Source: Thunnus maccoyii (lineage: Eukaryota > Chordata > Actinopteri > Scombriformes > Scombridae). Taken from it: a stretch of DNA of 64,000 bases. The notes beneath the pieces are model-generated. The model was not told the origin of the DNA, searched no databases, and worked only from the letters and a program-made list of their open reading frames with translations. Position 1 is the stretch's first letter. Every line of letters starts with the position of its first letter. Shown in pieces: positions 53,935 to 64,000 of this stretch. The stretch lies in contig NC_056534.1 of assembly GCF_910596095.1 (NCBI RefSeq), forward strand, positions 37,410,088 through 37,474,087. Reading direction: 5' to 3'. The position numbers and the translations under genes were made by a program.

Positions 53935-54400
53935 AAATGATTTTAACTTGTTTGCACTTGCTCCCAGTTAAATACCACATTTGTTTTAAAGTACTTCTCC
54001 TTGTTAACAAATCTCTTCATGGCTTGGCGCCCCCTGCCTATCCAGTCTCCATCCCTATGTTCCTCTGATGCACATCTACTCTCCAGTCCCCCCTCCAGGC
54101 TCCGCACTGTGGGCGACAGGGCCTTCAGTGTGGCTGGCCCCTAAACTCTGGGTCTGCGTCATCTGTTGCTTCTTTTAAGTCACAACTGAAATCTCACCTG
54201 TTTAGATTGGCCTTTCCCGCTGCTTTGTAATGTGTACATTATGAATGTATTATTCTATCTGTATATATATATATATTTCATTGTTGTTGCTGTTGTTTTA
54301 TCTCATTGTGTATTTGATATTGGTATTGGGTTTGTAAAATGTCTTTGGGTGTCTTGTAATGCGCTTATAAATAAAATGTATTATTATCATTATTGTTCAA
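53935..54400 (+). mobile_element. Degenerate LINE 3' end (L2/CR1-like)
   Basis: Words such as AATCTCTTCATGGCTTGGCG (matching 'N-LHGLAP'), CTCCGCACTGTGGGCGACAG, CTGGCCCCTAAACTCTGG (matching 'AP-LW') and AAATCTCACCTGTTTAGATT (matching 'K-HLFRL') trace the C-terminal end of a LINE reverse-transcriptase protein. They are followed by the tail GCGCTTATAAATAAAATGTA (TTATT)n. The frame is broken. Confidence 0.65.
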
Positions 54401-54984
54401 CAACACGTAATGTATTTTTGAGCAGGATCTTTGCATCTGCAACCTCACAGCTGTCCTTTGCTGCCACCTTGTGGATGTAAGCTAGAATAGAGATTACAGT
54501 ATTTATACTGTATTGTATTGACCTGACTTATCCAAGAGGAAGAAAAACTTACTGCACCAGCATCTGCCTTGAGTATATTTCTGTCAAGCAGCTGTACTGT
54601 AGGAGACATTCACAAGCATGGATTTTTTTAGGGAAGGAAACAAGAAAGGTGACGTACACATATAAATGAGGAAGCGATTGTGGGTATGAGGACATTTTAC
54701 TGTGTGCCTAATTCTCTTAAGCAACACATATGTTTTTTTATTAAACATCATTAACGATAGCCTTTATATTAAGTAATGTACCTCCACAATGTCAAAATGA
54801 ACTGCTTTTTAGTGATTTTAGTGAATTTGCATTGCACAATTTCTGCTTCTAACTGTGATTTACTTTTACTTTTCCTATTAGAATATCCTTCTCAACTTGT
54901 TACTATGTGTTCTCAAATGTTTTCATGTCAAGGACCCCTTGACCTCTTGGGTCTCTTAAATCGTTGGTTAAATCATCCATAAGA

Positions 54985-55590
54985 AATCTAGGTGTCACTT
55001 TAGACCAGGCTCTGACTCTGGATCAATATGTCAAGTGTCTGATTCGCTCTTGTTTTTTCCAGCTGAGAAACATTACAAAGCTGAGGCCCACAAGCAGATA
55101 TGAAAATGTTAATTCATGCTTTTATATTGCCCTGTCTTGACTACTGTAACTCCCTTTTCACCTGCCTCAGCAAAACATCCCTGGATTGTTTACAAGTGGT
55201 CCAAAATGCTGCTGCTAAACTCTTAACCAGGTCCTCCAAAAAGCCTCATGTGACACCGATTCTGATTGCTCCTCACTGACTCCCCATCAAATTCAGAATC
55301 CAATTCAAAGTTCTTGTGATCACCGATAGAGCTCTGCATGGTCAGGCACCTGTCTACATTAGAGATCTACTGCAGCCCTGTGTCACCAGCAGGTCTCTAA
55401 AATCTTCTGATCAGGGTTTGCTGGTTGTTCCTAAAACAAGGCTTAAAACTGTGCTTTTGAGGTTGTGGCTCCTAAACATTGGAACTCTCTCCCTTTAAAT
55501 TTAAGATCTGTGGACACTTGCTTTATCTCCTCCGTGAAGCACTTTGTCACATCTCTGCTCTTGAAAGGTGCTATATAAATAAAGCTTCTT
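54985..55590 (+). mobile_element. Second degenerate LINE 3' end (L2/CR1-like)
   Basis: Broken translation fragments follow the LINE order: 'LGVTLDQALTLDQYVK', then 'FFQLRNITKLRP', then 'CLDYCNSLFTCL', then 'NAAAKLLTRSSK', then 'ALHGQAPVYIRDLLQP'. The tail is AAGGTGCTATATAAATAAAG. Stops and frameshifts show it is dead. It lies on the same strand as the preceding fragment but with a different sequence, so it is a separate insertion. Confidence 0.7.
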
Positions 55591-55939
55591 ACTTTCTCAC
55601 TAAACTGACACAAATTAGACCACAGACCCCCATCTGATAAGATTTTTTTGCTTTTAGATGTTTTATTACAGAAAGTGTATGAAACCCATGAGTAAAAGTC
55701 ATACATTCTGTCATTGTGTTACTTATGGACGGAATTATGGTGAAAATAAATTATTCCCCCTTTTTGCTGGGGACCCCGGGAACCCCTTCAAAGACCCCCT
55801 GGGGGTCCCCGTACCCCAGTTTGAGAACCTCTGCATTATTTGATTGACGTAAAGCTTCAGTTTCTGGCAGCCTGCCAACAGTTGGCCTTGCTTTTTCCTT
55901 CACGCGGAGGTCTCCTTCTCAATAAAAGCCTTGTCCCTC
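55591..55939. other. Short repeat-derived stretch upstream of keap1
   Basis: It includes a palindrome-like GACCCCCTGGGGGTC and the phrase CCCCAGTTTGAGAACCTCTG, common in dispersed fish repeats. No gene is seen. Confidence 0.35.
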
Positions 55940-56034
55940 GGGACACGTTTCGCCTCCGTTACTCGTGAATGGAGGCTGTGGAGGCGGACTCTTATTGTGA
56001 AGGCGAGAGGAGGCCGGTACAATGCTTAGTCACG
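55940..56034 (+). other. keap1: Probable non-coding first exon and promoter of keap1
   Basis: A GC- and CpG-richer patch (about 55900-56240) in AT-rich surroundings ends in a strong splice donor, CACG|GTGAGT, with the GT at 56035. A matching acceptor is at 59335. The position, strand and CpG content fit an untranslated first exon of keap1. The 5' boundary is a guess. Confidence 0.45.
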
Positions 56035-56527
56035 GTGAGTTACAGCTTTCCCCCCTCCTTCCTATATGTGGCGCACAGATCGGCACACCGCGATGGAGGA
56101 ATTGAACTAGACTACGTGAGTTTCTTTTATTAACTACAGATTTAAGGTTTCAATATTGTTCAGGATGAGCTGTTGTGTTGTTGCATTTTAAAGCGAGGAG
56201 GAGCCGGTAGGAATATGTTTGGCTGCCGCTTTGTTAGCATTTTTGTGCTCGGCTCGGCTCACAGCCGTTACGCTACTGTCTAACGTTATTATTAGGAGCC
56301 TGTTCTGCTGTCAGCTCAATTTCCGAAACGTTTAACTTGTTATTTGCGGTGTCTCCGGCTGTTAGTCATGGGCACGTTGAGTCTGTTGTCGCAAAAACCA
56401 AACAGAGGCTTCAGTCGAGCCTGCTTCACCTGTGTTGCCCTTATTTTCCGTGCGTGCCCCGGATTATTTTTATCAAAACAAGCGCAGAAATGATGAACGT
56501 TAGACTGGAGGGGGAAACGGTGCGTGC

Positions 56528-56530
<3 letters not shown>

Positions 56531-56577
<47 letters not shown>
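56531..56577. repeat. (GT)n microsatellite
   Basis: About 23 units in the probable first intron of keap1. Confidence 0.95.
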
Positions 56578-56578
<1 letters not shown>

Positions 56579-57010
56579 ATAGAAACTCTCAATGTTGGTT
56601 AGATTGTGCGGAAATCCAGTCCCAGCTGGGTTTATGTAAGGACTGGCTTCACTTCTGGGTCATGTTTTGGTACATCCAGTTCTACTGTTTGCTCGTTGGA
56701 GAGTTCAGGATGAGTCACTGAGGAAAGCTCGTTGCCAAACTGCTCCGTGAAACACGTTAAACACATTTGTTTCACTCTCGTTTCGTCCTCTTTTGCCGCT
56801 TTTGTATCCTTGTATCCTTTTATGTCTCCTGCCAGATGAAACTCTCCATAAAGCTGCTCAACTTTAAAGTTTGAATCTCCCGAGTTATTGGGCAATCCGC
56901 GCTGAATGGCATCCAAAGATTGCAGGCCTGGACTGTGGTTCCCAAACTGGGGTGCAGGGTCTACCAGGGGTCACTGAAGTTGTTACGGAGACTAATGCTT
57001 TAATCTTTTC

Positions 57011-57042
57011 ACACTCTGTGAGATCACTTTCTCACAGAGTGT
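57011..57042. repeat. Perfect 13-bp inverted repeat with 6-nt loop
   Basis: ACACTCTGTGAGA, then TCACTT, then TCTCACAGAGTGT. Every stem position pairs. Confidence 0.9.
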
Positions 57043-57105
57043 ATAAGGATGTGTGTTTGGTTCATAAGTGTCACTGTACCCACTGATGTCACTGTGTTAT
57101 TCATT

Positions 57106-57392
57106 ATGGATGAATCAGCTTTCTCGATTTTGTCAATTAATCATTCATGAAATGTCAGAAAATAATGCCTAAGGTGATGTCTCTAGTCCAAAACTCAAAG
57201 AAAGTTAATTTATTGCCATATCAGACAAAGCAATGCAATAAATCTTCACATTTGAGGAGGCAAAACCAACAGATTTGGGGCATTTCGGCTTGTAAAATGA
57301 TTCAAATGATGACAGGTTATCAGGAAAGACAAATGTTCAGTTAATCAGTTAATTAATCGCCATTAATCACCATCATTTCAGCTCCTATCAGG
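57106..57392. mobile_element. MITE-like dispersed repeat, inverted copy
   Basis: This is the reverse orientation of the element at 15542-15840. It has AATTAATCGCCATTAATCA near its right end and interior words such as CTTCACATTTGAGG. Divergent, with approximate ends. Confidence 0.5.
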
Positions 57393-57984
57393 TTTTATCA
57401 GGCAATAAATATCTTGCCATGTGTCAGCATGTGCTGAAAATGCTCTTGAAGCTGTTTCAAGGCTGAATTATCTTTTAAATGTCATACCTGGCGGAAACTG
57501 TCACTGTATTTATTTGTTGCAGGAAACATCAGAGCCATGAATCAGGTACAAACTTAGATTCGGTGGATACTGAGAGCCTGTTTGTCAGCAAGCGGTTTGT
57601 GTCTGCCTCGCAGAGCGAGCGAGCGAGTTGAGCAATATGTTCTCCTGTGAAACTATTTTACCCAGAAACCTGGAGGGAGGAAAGCACAGCGGTAAATCAG
57701 AATCGCAGTGTGTTTCATATTATGGTGGACTTAACTGCTGGCTGACTGTGCTCATGACAAGCTCTATGATAGCCACTGACGTGTCACCATCTGGTAAAAA
57801 AAAAAAAAAAAAAAAAAGAGGGGGGGGAAGGGGGGGGGAATGCCCAGACATCATTTAGTGTTTTGTTTCGCTTCATCTGTGAGTTGGACACAGTAACCTT
57901 ATTGCAGAATGGGAAGCAGTGAGGCTTATAAACTGGCCAGTGCACTGCGTCCTCTTATCACCACTTCAGGTAATGATTACTGCG

Positions 57985-57986
<2 letters not shown>

Positions 57987-58020
<34 letters not shown>
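57987..58020. repeat. (TG)n microsatellite
   Basis: About 17 units. Confidence 0.9.
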
Positions 58021-58021
<1 letters not shown>

Positions 58022-59096
58022 ACAACTTATGTGTGCTTTGTTATATAACTGTGAACGCTCACAGCTGCATTGTTGCTGAGTAACTCTGACTCTTCCCGAT
58101 CGGAGAACAGCGGACAGATAATTAGCCACTGCTGAATGTGTCGCTATCACAGCCGATTCATAAACTGTAAAGGAGAAGTTCAACTGACTGAAAAGGGGAG
58201 GCATTATTTCTGCAGCGAGCCTCGAGGTCGTTTTAATGGTGTGCAACAGTGCAAAGTGTTCTTCTCCATGGACCTGAGCCCACTTATTCCCAAAAGAAGT
58301 ATTAATTTCCATGCTGGTCTGCAAAGCTCCTGCTTATTTTATCAGCCACTGCAGTGGATTTGAGTTTTTAAAATGAAAACAGCCCTCGATGCTGAACCGA
58401 AGATGTTTGTTTTTTGTGAAATTGTTACATGACTTGTGTACATGTGTTTGCATGTGTCTGTTGTTCGTAAGAATCACTGTGAGTGTGCTCGGGTATTGTT
58501 GGCCTGGTGTTGCACAAACCATTCCCTTTGTTCCTGCCCCCCCCAGCTGGATTGGTCACAGGACACAGTAAAAAACACTCAGTCATGCTGGCCAGCTAAA
58601 TTCAAGCCTAATTTAAGTCACTCCAGCGTCCTTCAAAACGGACATCACTCCCACACACACACACACACACACACACCCATACTCGTCCGTTTTTGCTAAT
58701 ATTCTACTTTTAGGTCCAGATGTGGAAGTAACAAGTTTAAGCTTGTTTTCACTCGTTCAAGAGGAAGAGATTGAATCTTATTGTTATCAGAGACACCTCT
58801 GAGCCGAAGATGAGAGGAACTGTTTTGGTTTTTTTTTTTTAACGATCGGTGAAAAGCAGCGTACTCATCATGAAAAGTAGGAAGCCATGACCTTAGTGAA
58901 CTGCACCAGGAAGAACACCATGGTTGTGAGAGGCATGATGATAAAACCAACACAGCGTGTCTTTGCGTAGATAAACTTTTGCTGTGTAAGTTAATACGAA
59001 GACACTGATGGAGAGCCACATGTTACATAAGACGATGTGTTTGTCAGCATTTAGCAGATGAGTGCATAGATGTTTTGTGATTGTATATGGATATAT

Positions 59097-59127
<31 letters not shown>

Positions 59128-59335
59128 CTTCATCACCTGTGTTCTCTCGAAGACAGATTTCTCCTAAGGGAGACAAATAAAGGCTAATCCGATCTTATCT
59201 TAGATGTTTAGACATGATCACTGGTTTAAACAGTGGAAGGATTATAAACTGAATATTATTAATTGTTTCAGCTGCTACATACGTGCTCACTGTCTCTCTC
59301 TCCCTCTCTCTCTCTCTCCCTCTCTTTATTTCCAG

Positions 59336-60367
59336 TTCTCAGCTGAGCCAACAGTTTCCTAGTAAACACAGCGGTGCAAACAAATTCCTTAACTGGGCGA
59401 TCTCGAGGAAAGGGTCTCCGGAGAAAGCTACCTAACCCTACCCTCCAAACCCTCCTCCTCCGTTCCCAAGAGCTCCACGTTATGCTTATGACACTTTTGG
59501 CACTCGACCCTCTTTTTTTTTTTTTTTTTTTTTCCTCAACAAACCTTCCACTGCCTCATCGACAGTATCTGAGTCTGCAGCTCTCAGCAGAAGTGCAGCC
59601 CGCTGGAAGGAGCTTTTAGTTATTACATCAGTACAAATGAACCAGTACATTTGACATTTCTGTCATTTTCTTGAGTAATCAATAGGAAAGGCTGCACCCG
59701 ACCCGCTGGTGAATCTCATAAGCATTTAAGTTCATCTTTATTTTTTCATTTTTTGAATCCTGATGAATTGTTTTATTGAAGACGTTTGAGTAATTTGTTG
59801 TCAAAAACCTCAAAAAAAAGAGACGCATATTGCAACAGACTTTTTGTCTTTGACAGAGTTGATTGACATCCCCCGAGAGTGGAAAGATAACAGCTTTGAC
59901 ACCACAGACAGTTGAACTAAAAGTGATTTATTTGAGTCTTGTTGTACCTGCTCAGCTCTTACTGTCATAGAAACATTCTTTCACTCTCCGCTGCAAAGTT
60001 AAACCTCGGACGAACCCAGAGAACTTCTCAACTCAAGATATTTTGATCATGATGGAACTGCAACATGTGACGGAGCAGCCAGTCATGACTGACAGCTCGC
60101 ACAGAAGAAGTCTCTAGTAATGCCGTAACGAGCGGTACGGCTGGACTCAAGTACTGAACAGAGCAAGGAAATCCTCATGTCCACATAAATCAGATTTGAA
60201 CTCTTCAAAGATCAGCCTGGAGATTTTCTGTGAAGCTGTCCGCCAGGTTCCTCAGCTTGAAAACTCTTCTTTTATTTTACTCATGCCCGCGCATGGTGCA
60301 AGGATGCCCCATAACGCCGCCCGCTGTTCTTGAGAAAGAGACCAAGGAGGAGGAGAAAGGGTAGGAA
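59336..60367 (+). other. keap1: keap1 5'UTR (long, with many upstream ATGs)
   Basis: After the acceptor TTTCCAG (ending at 59335) the sequence can run unspliced to the keap1 ATG, giving a leader of about 1 kb. It holds at least ten upstream ATG triplets and a T homopolymer at 59513-59533. A further internal intron cannot be excluded. An in-frame TAG at 60362-60364, two codons before the ATG, fixes the coding start. Confidence 0.4.
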
Positions 60368-63300
60368 ATGACAGAGTGCCTGACAGAATGCAAAGCGCTG
60401 GTGACTCCGTCCACGCGCAACGGCCACCGCGTCTTCAGCTACACGCTAGAGAGCCACACGGCAGCCGCCTTCGCCATCATGAACGAGCTGCGTTTGGAGC
60501 GGCAGCTCTGCGACGTGACGCTGCGCGTGCGCTACAAAGACCTGGAGGCGGTGGACTTTGTGGCTCACAAGGTGGTGCTGGCCTCTTCCTCCCCGGTCTT
60601 CAGGGCCATGTTCACCAACGGCCTGAAGGAGTGCGGCATGGAGTTGGTGCCCATCGAGGGGATCCACCCAAGGGTGAGTCAGCCGTCAAATGTCTGCTTT
60701 AAACATGATTTAGGGTCTAATCACAGTCACGGCTGCTCTAAAGGTCTTTATACCAATACAACATCATTACTTTTATGTTGAGACATCCTGGTCCTTTATT
60801 CGTTTAATGTGAACAATGTAAAAATCTACAATAAAACAATATTCTGCTTTCCAACACAAACATGATTGTTTAGTGTGTAACTGAAAGAAAACCAAAACTG
60901 CTGCTGATGTTCAAGTTTTTCTGTTATTGCCACGGCAACGTGGTCTTAACAACCAGAGAAAGTGGCTTCTAGGTAAAAACATCTCAATTATCACAGATGG
61001 AGGCTTCCAATGGCTCTGAATGTATTATCATAATAAAATTGTCAATTATGTCAGTAATATGCAGTAATTAATGTACAGATACAGACAGATGTTACATGTA
61101 TGTACAGACTGATGACATAATCTTAGAATCTGTGGCCACATTTTCTTTGCCCTCCATTAACGAGATATAAAAATGTAATTACAAAAACGGCCATCAGTCA
61201 CTAGTTTCATGTGAAATTCTGTATGAAATCCTTTAAGGATTTGTTTTTTTGTAAATGACTGCAGTAGAAGTGTACACACTGAAAAGTACAACAAAACTTG
61301 GCCAAGAACATTCAGTTTGACCTCTTTTACTTCGCCTGTTTACTAAGCTCACATGAATACACAAACGGACAAAGTATCAACCACTTGTTTGTTTTAGAGA
61401 TGCCGATCTGTGCCTCTCTTCCTGGGAGAAATGAATAGGCACACAAATAGCCACAATCTTTTCTGCCTGCTTTTTTGGCCGTTTCCCATCAACTTTCTCG
61501 TCTATGTGTTCCCATCCTCCCATCCTCATGTTTTCCTTCTCCCCCCCCCCCGTTCAGGTAATGGACAGACTGATAGAGTTTGCCTACACAGCCAGCATCT
61601 CTGTGGGGGAGAAGTGTGTGATTCACGTGATGAACGGCGCAGTCATGTACCAGATAGACAGCGTCGTCAAGGCCTGCTGTGATTTCCTGGTCCAGCAGCT
61701 CGACCCCAGTAACGCCATCGGCATCGCCAACTTTGCCGAGCAGATCGGCTGCACGGAGCTCCACCAGAAGGCCCGGGAATACATCTACATGAACTTCAGC
61801 CAGGTGAAACTGAATAGCATTTCAAATGAAAGCTCTACTGTCATAAAATGCCACATATTCAAAGGACTGATGTCAGAAATATGCCTGAACAAAGGTGGCG
61901 TCTTGCAGGCTTTGCCAGGCGCACCTGAAGAGCTGCTGCTTCTTCCTCCAGTTTAATTGTGGCAAATAAATTTTTATGGTACCATTTAGTGGTGATTTGC
62001 TACTGTGTCATCAGCCGCGGAGACATGAATTTATTTATTTATTTATTGGTTACACAAGAGGAAACATGACCAATATCTTAACAACAACACACATACAGTG
62101 AGCTTTGACTCACTGTGACTCAGACAGAGGACGGCGCAAAAGGGCAAGATGTGGGTTGACATGTGTAGAGAAGTACAGTACTTGAAATTGTACTCTGTAC
62201 TTTAAATTTGAATTAATGGAAAGAAGCAGAAAGAGACTGAGTGGAGGTTTGTTTAAAGATGACTGGTTTGGTGATTATAATCTAAAAACAAACACACTGA
62301 CATGTTATAAATTTATCTACATGGCTCATGACTGAAAAAGAGAGATTTATATTTATATACACATATATATATAAATTTTTTTTGCACCTGGGACTCGTGT
62401 AAGTGTTTGGCAGTGTAAGCAAATGCTGTTTCACTTGTTCCATTGTGGTTTCTGTTGGCTGAATCTTTCGCTTCAGACTCACTCGCTGCCTTCTGAGGGA
62501 AGTTAGTCACGTCATGAGTCACAGTGAGTAGTGTGTGTTGGTTTATCTGCGGTCGGAGCATACCTGACTGCAAGAGAGATGGCAGTACACTTGCAGCATA
62601 AAAGAAATGAAAGGACACTTGATATTGTGAGCTGATAAGATGACACAGACAGGTTAGACAGCTTACTGAGTCTGTCGTGTTCAGCAGTTCTGATATCTGC
62701 TTTTTTTTGAGTTCATGTCAAAGCACACGTGAAAAAAGGTTTTTTTTTGTATTTCTCAAAAAAATAATAATATACAAATAGTACAATATTTGATTGCGTA
62801 CTGCCTCTCCAGAGATTTAGAAATGCCAGGAAGTCAAATGTCCTTGCAGTTCAGTCTAAATAATCCTTATCTCTCCACTGTATTGTCTCCCAAATGTTCT
62901 TTATATTTGACCAAAGTGTCCCACAGAAGCATGATTTTCTTTTTGGTTTTATTGAAGCGGTTTCTAGTCACTGGCTTGACAGCCAGCTGATGCTGAAGTG
63001 ATCAGTCGACAGAACAGAAAATTGATTGGCAGTTTCTCACTTACAAGTGTCTGATGCTTCATCTTATGCAGTTGTGAACTCTGGAAGTGAATATCAATCA
63101 GATGAAGCAGACTGAAGATGTCGTTTTGTCTTGAATGAACTGGTTGCAGCCGTACTTTCTGAATTCTAGACTCTATATAATCAACATTATAGCCATTCAT
63201 GACTTTTTGACACTTTTGTTTAGATTCCTCTTTTATTTTCAGTCTAGAGCTCCAGACTTGTATTATAAAAATGGTTATTAAAAGTTTTCATCCCTTCTGT

Positions 63301-63983
63301 TCCCAGGTGGCGACCCAGGAGGAGTTCTTTAACTTGTCCCACTGCCAGCTGGTGACCCTCATCAGCCGCGATGAGCTCAACGTGCGCTGCGAGTCTGAAG
63401 TCTTCCAGGCGTGCGTGGCCTGGGTGCGCTACGACCGAGAGAACCGGCGACCGTACGTCCAGGCCTTACTCCAGGCCGTCCGCTGCCATTCCCTGACCCC
63501 CAACTTCCTGCAGGCTCAGCTCCAGTCTCTGGACTGGGACCCGCAGTGTAAAGACTACCTTGCCCAGATCTTCCAGGACCTCACCCTCCACAAACCCACC
63601 AAAGTCTATTCTTGCCGAACCCCCAAGGTGCCACAGCTCATCTACACAGCGGGGGGCTATTTCCGTCAGTCCCTCAGCTACCTGGAGGCGTATAATCCCT
63701 GTTCGGGAGCCTGGCTGAGACTAGCGGACCTGCAGGTACCCCGCAGCGGCCTGGCAGCCTGCGTCATCAGCGGGCTTTTCTACGCTGTCGGTGGAAGAAA
63801 CAACGCACCTGATGGCAACATGGACTCGAACGCGTTGGACTGCTACAATCCCATGAACAACTGCTGGCTGCCGTGCGCGCCGATGAGCGTGCCCAGGAAC
63901 CGAATCGGAGTCGGCGTCATCGACGGCATGATATATGCAGTCGGGGGATCACATGGGTGTATTCATCATAATAGTGTGGAAAG
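60368..63983 (+). CDS. keap1: Kelch-like ECH-associated protein 1, 5' portion (three coding exons, continues past window)
   Basis: The coding exons seen are 60368-60673, 61558-61803 and 63307-63983. The last ends in donor AG|GTAAGT with two bases of a codon, so at least one more exon lies beyond the window. In all, 409 full codons are present. The order is BTB (about residues 45-155), BACK/intervening region (about 156-290), then the first Kelch repeats from [13 protein letters not shown]. Keap1 is the substrate adaptor of the Cul3 ubiquitin ligase that holds and destroys Nrf2 until electrophiles modify its cysteines. Conserved here are Cys122 (human C151, GEKC), Cys197 (C226), Cys244 (C273), and the Nrf2-contacting YFRQ, PRSG, GGRNN, PRNRIG and CIHHNS positions (human Y334, S363, R380/N382, R415, H436). 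The human C288 position is missing: LQKCEILQSDSRCKDY is replaced by [13 protein letters not shown], three residues shorter. That pattern fits the fish Keap1b type as I recall it. The N-terminus is 29 residues shorter than in human. Confidence 0.95.
60674..61557 (+). other. keap1: keap1 intron within the BTB region
   Basis: GT-AG intron (donor AGG|GTGAGT, acceptor CGTTCAG|GTA) separating the codons for HPR and VMDRL. A C homopolymer of about 11 bases at 61541-61551 forms part of the polypyrimidine tract. No other gene is seen. Confidence 0.85.
61804..63306 (+). other. keap1: keap1 intron between the BACK-start and IVR/Kelch exons
   Basis: GT-AG intron (CAG|GTGAAA to TTCCCAG|GTG) in phase 0. 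Reading through the donor gives a spurious extended frame to 61956. No genes are inside. Confidence 0.85.
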
Positions 63984-64000
63984 GTAAGTGAATGGTGAAA

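Larger units (their letters stand above)
56035..59335 (+). other. keap1: Probable first intron of keap1
   Basis: About 3.3 kb with no coding similarity. It holds three GT/TG microsatellites (56531-56577, 57987-58020, 59097-59124), one CA run (58653-58676), a poly-A/poly-G patch near 57797-57840, a dispersed MITE-like repeat at about 57106-57392 and a CT-rich tract leading into the acceptor. Confidence 0.4.

Noticed and set aside
61804-61956. An apparent C-terminal extension of the second Keap1 exon.
   Set aside because: This is read-through of the splice donor. The true continuation ([13 protein letters not shown]…) is at 63307.

Overview
This window is nuclear DNA from a ray-finned fish, most likely a percomorph teleost. 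The evidence is compact spliced vertebrate genes with GT-AG introns, many long (CA/GT)n microsatellites, and several dispersed repeat families typical of percomorph genomes. The species cannot be named from the sequence alone.

Five protein-coding genes can be supported. On the minus strand are an intronless FoxD-type forkhead gene (4123-5037), a GATA-like zinc-finger gene zglp1 (four coding exons, 7162-11112), and the mitochondrial ferredoxin gene fdx2 (five coding exons, 14064-17366). On the plus strand are a single-coding-exon sphingosine-1-phosphate receptor, s1pr5 (49691-50920), and the 5' part of keap1 (three coding exons seen, 60368-63983, running off the right edge). I reconstructed splice sites by hand. 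Each junction keeps frame and restores the expected family motif: the GATA finger, the ferredoxin CX5CX2C, and the BTB-BACK-Kelch order.

Layout: 1-4 kb is repeat-bearing intergenic DNA. 4-5 kb is foxd. 7-12 kb is zglp1. 13-17.4 kb is fdx2 with a compact promoter (E-box, CCAAT box, possible CTCF site). 17.5-49.4 kb is about 32 kb with no gene I can support, filled with microsatellites, MITE-like elements, LINE tails, a 47-bp tandem array and some unique-looking segments. 49.4-52.3 kb is s1pr5 with its 3'UTR. 52.3-55.9 kb holds degenerate LINE 3' ends. 55.9-64 kb is keap1, with a probable non-coding first exon near 56.0 kb.

The gene content corresponds to human 19p13.2, where ZGLP1-FDX2 and S1PR5-KEAP1 are neighbouring pairs with the same within-pair orientations. 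The genes that lie between the pairs in human (RAVER1, ICAM3, TYK2, CDC37, PDE4A) are not seen here. The genes are functionally independent: a neural/mesodermal-type transcription factor, a germ-cell GATA-like factor, an Fe-S biogenesis electron carrier, a lipid GPCR, and the electrophile sensor that controls Nrf2. I found no previously undescribed multi-gene system. The more interesting points are the loss of the Cys288-equivalent sensor in Keap1, an extra intron in its BTB domain, the unusually long zglp1 N-terminus, a TTAA-flanked MITE, and several cruciform-prone inverted repeats.
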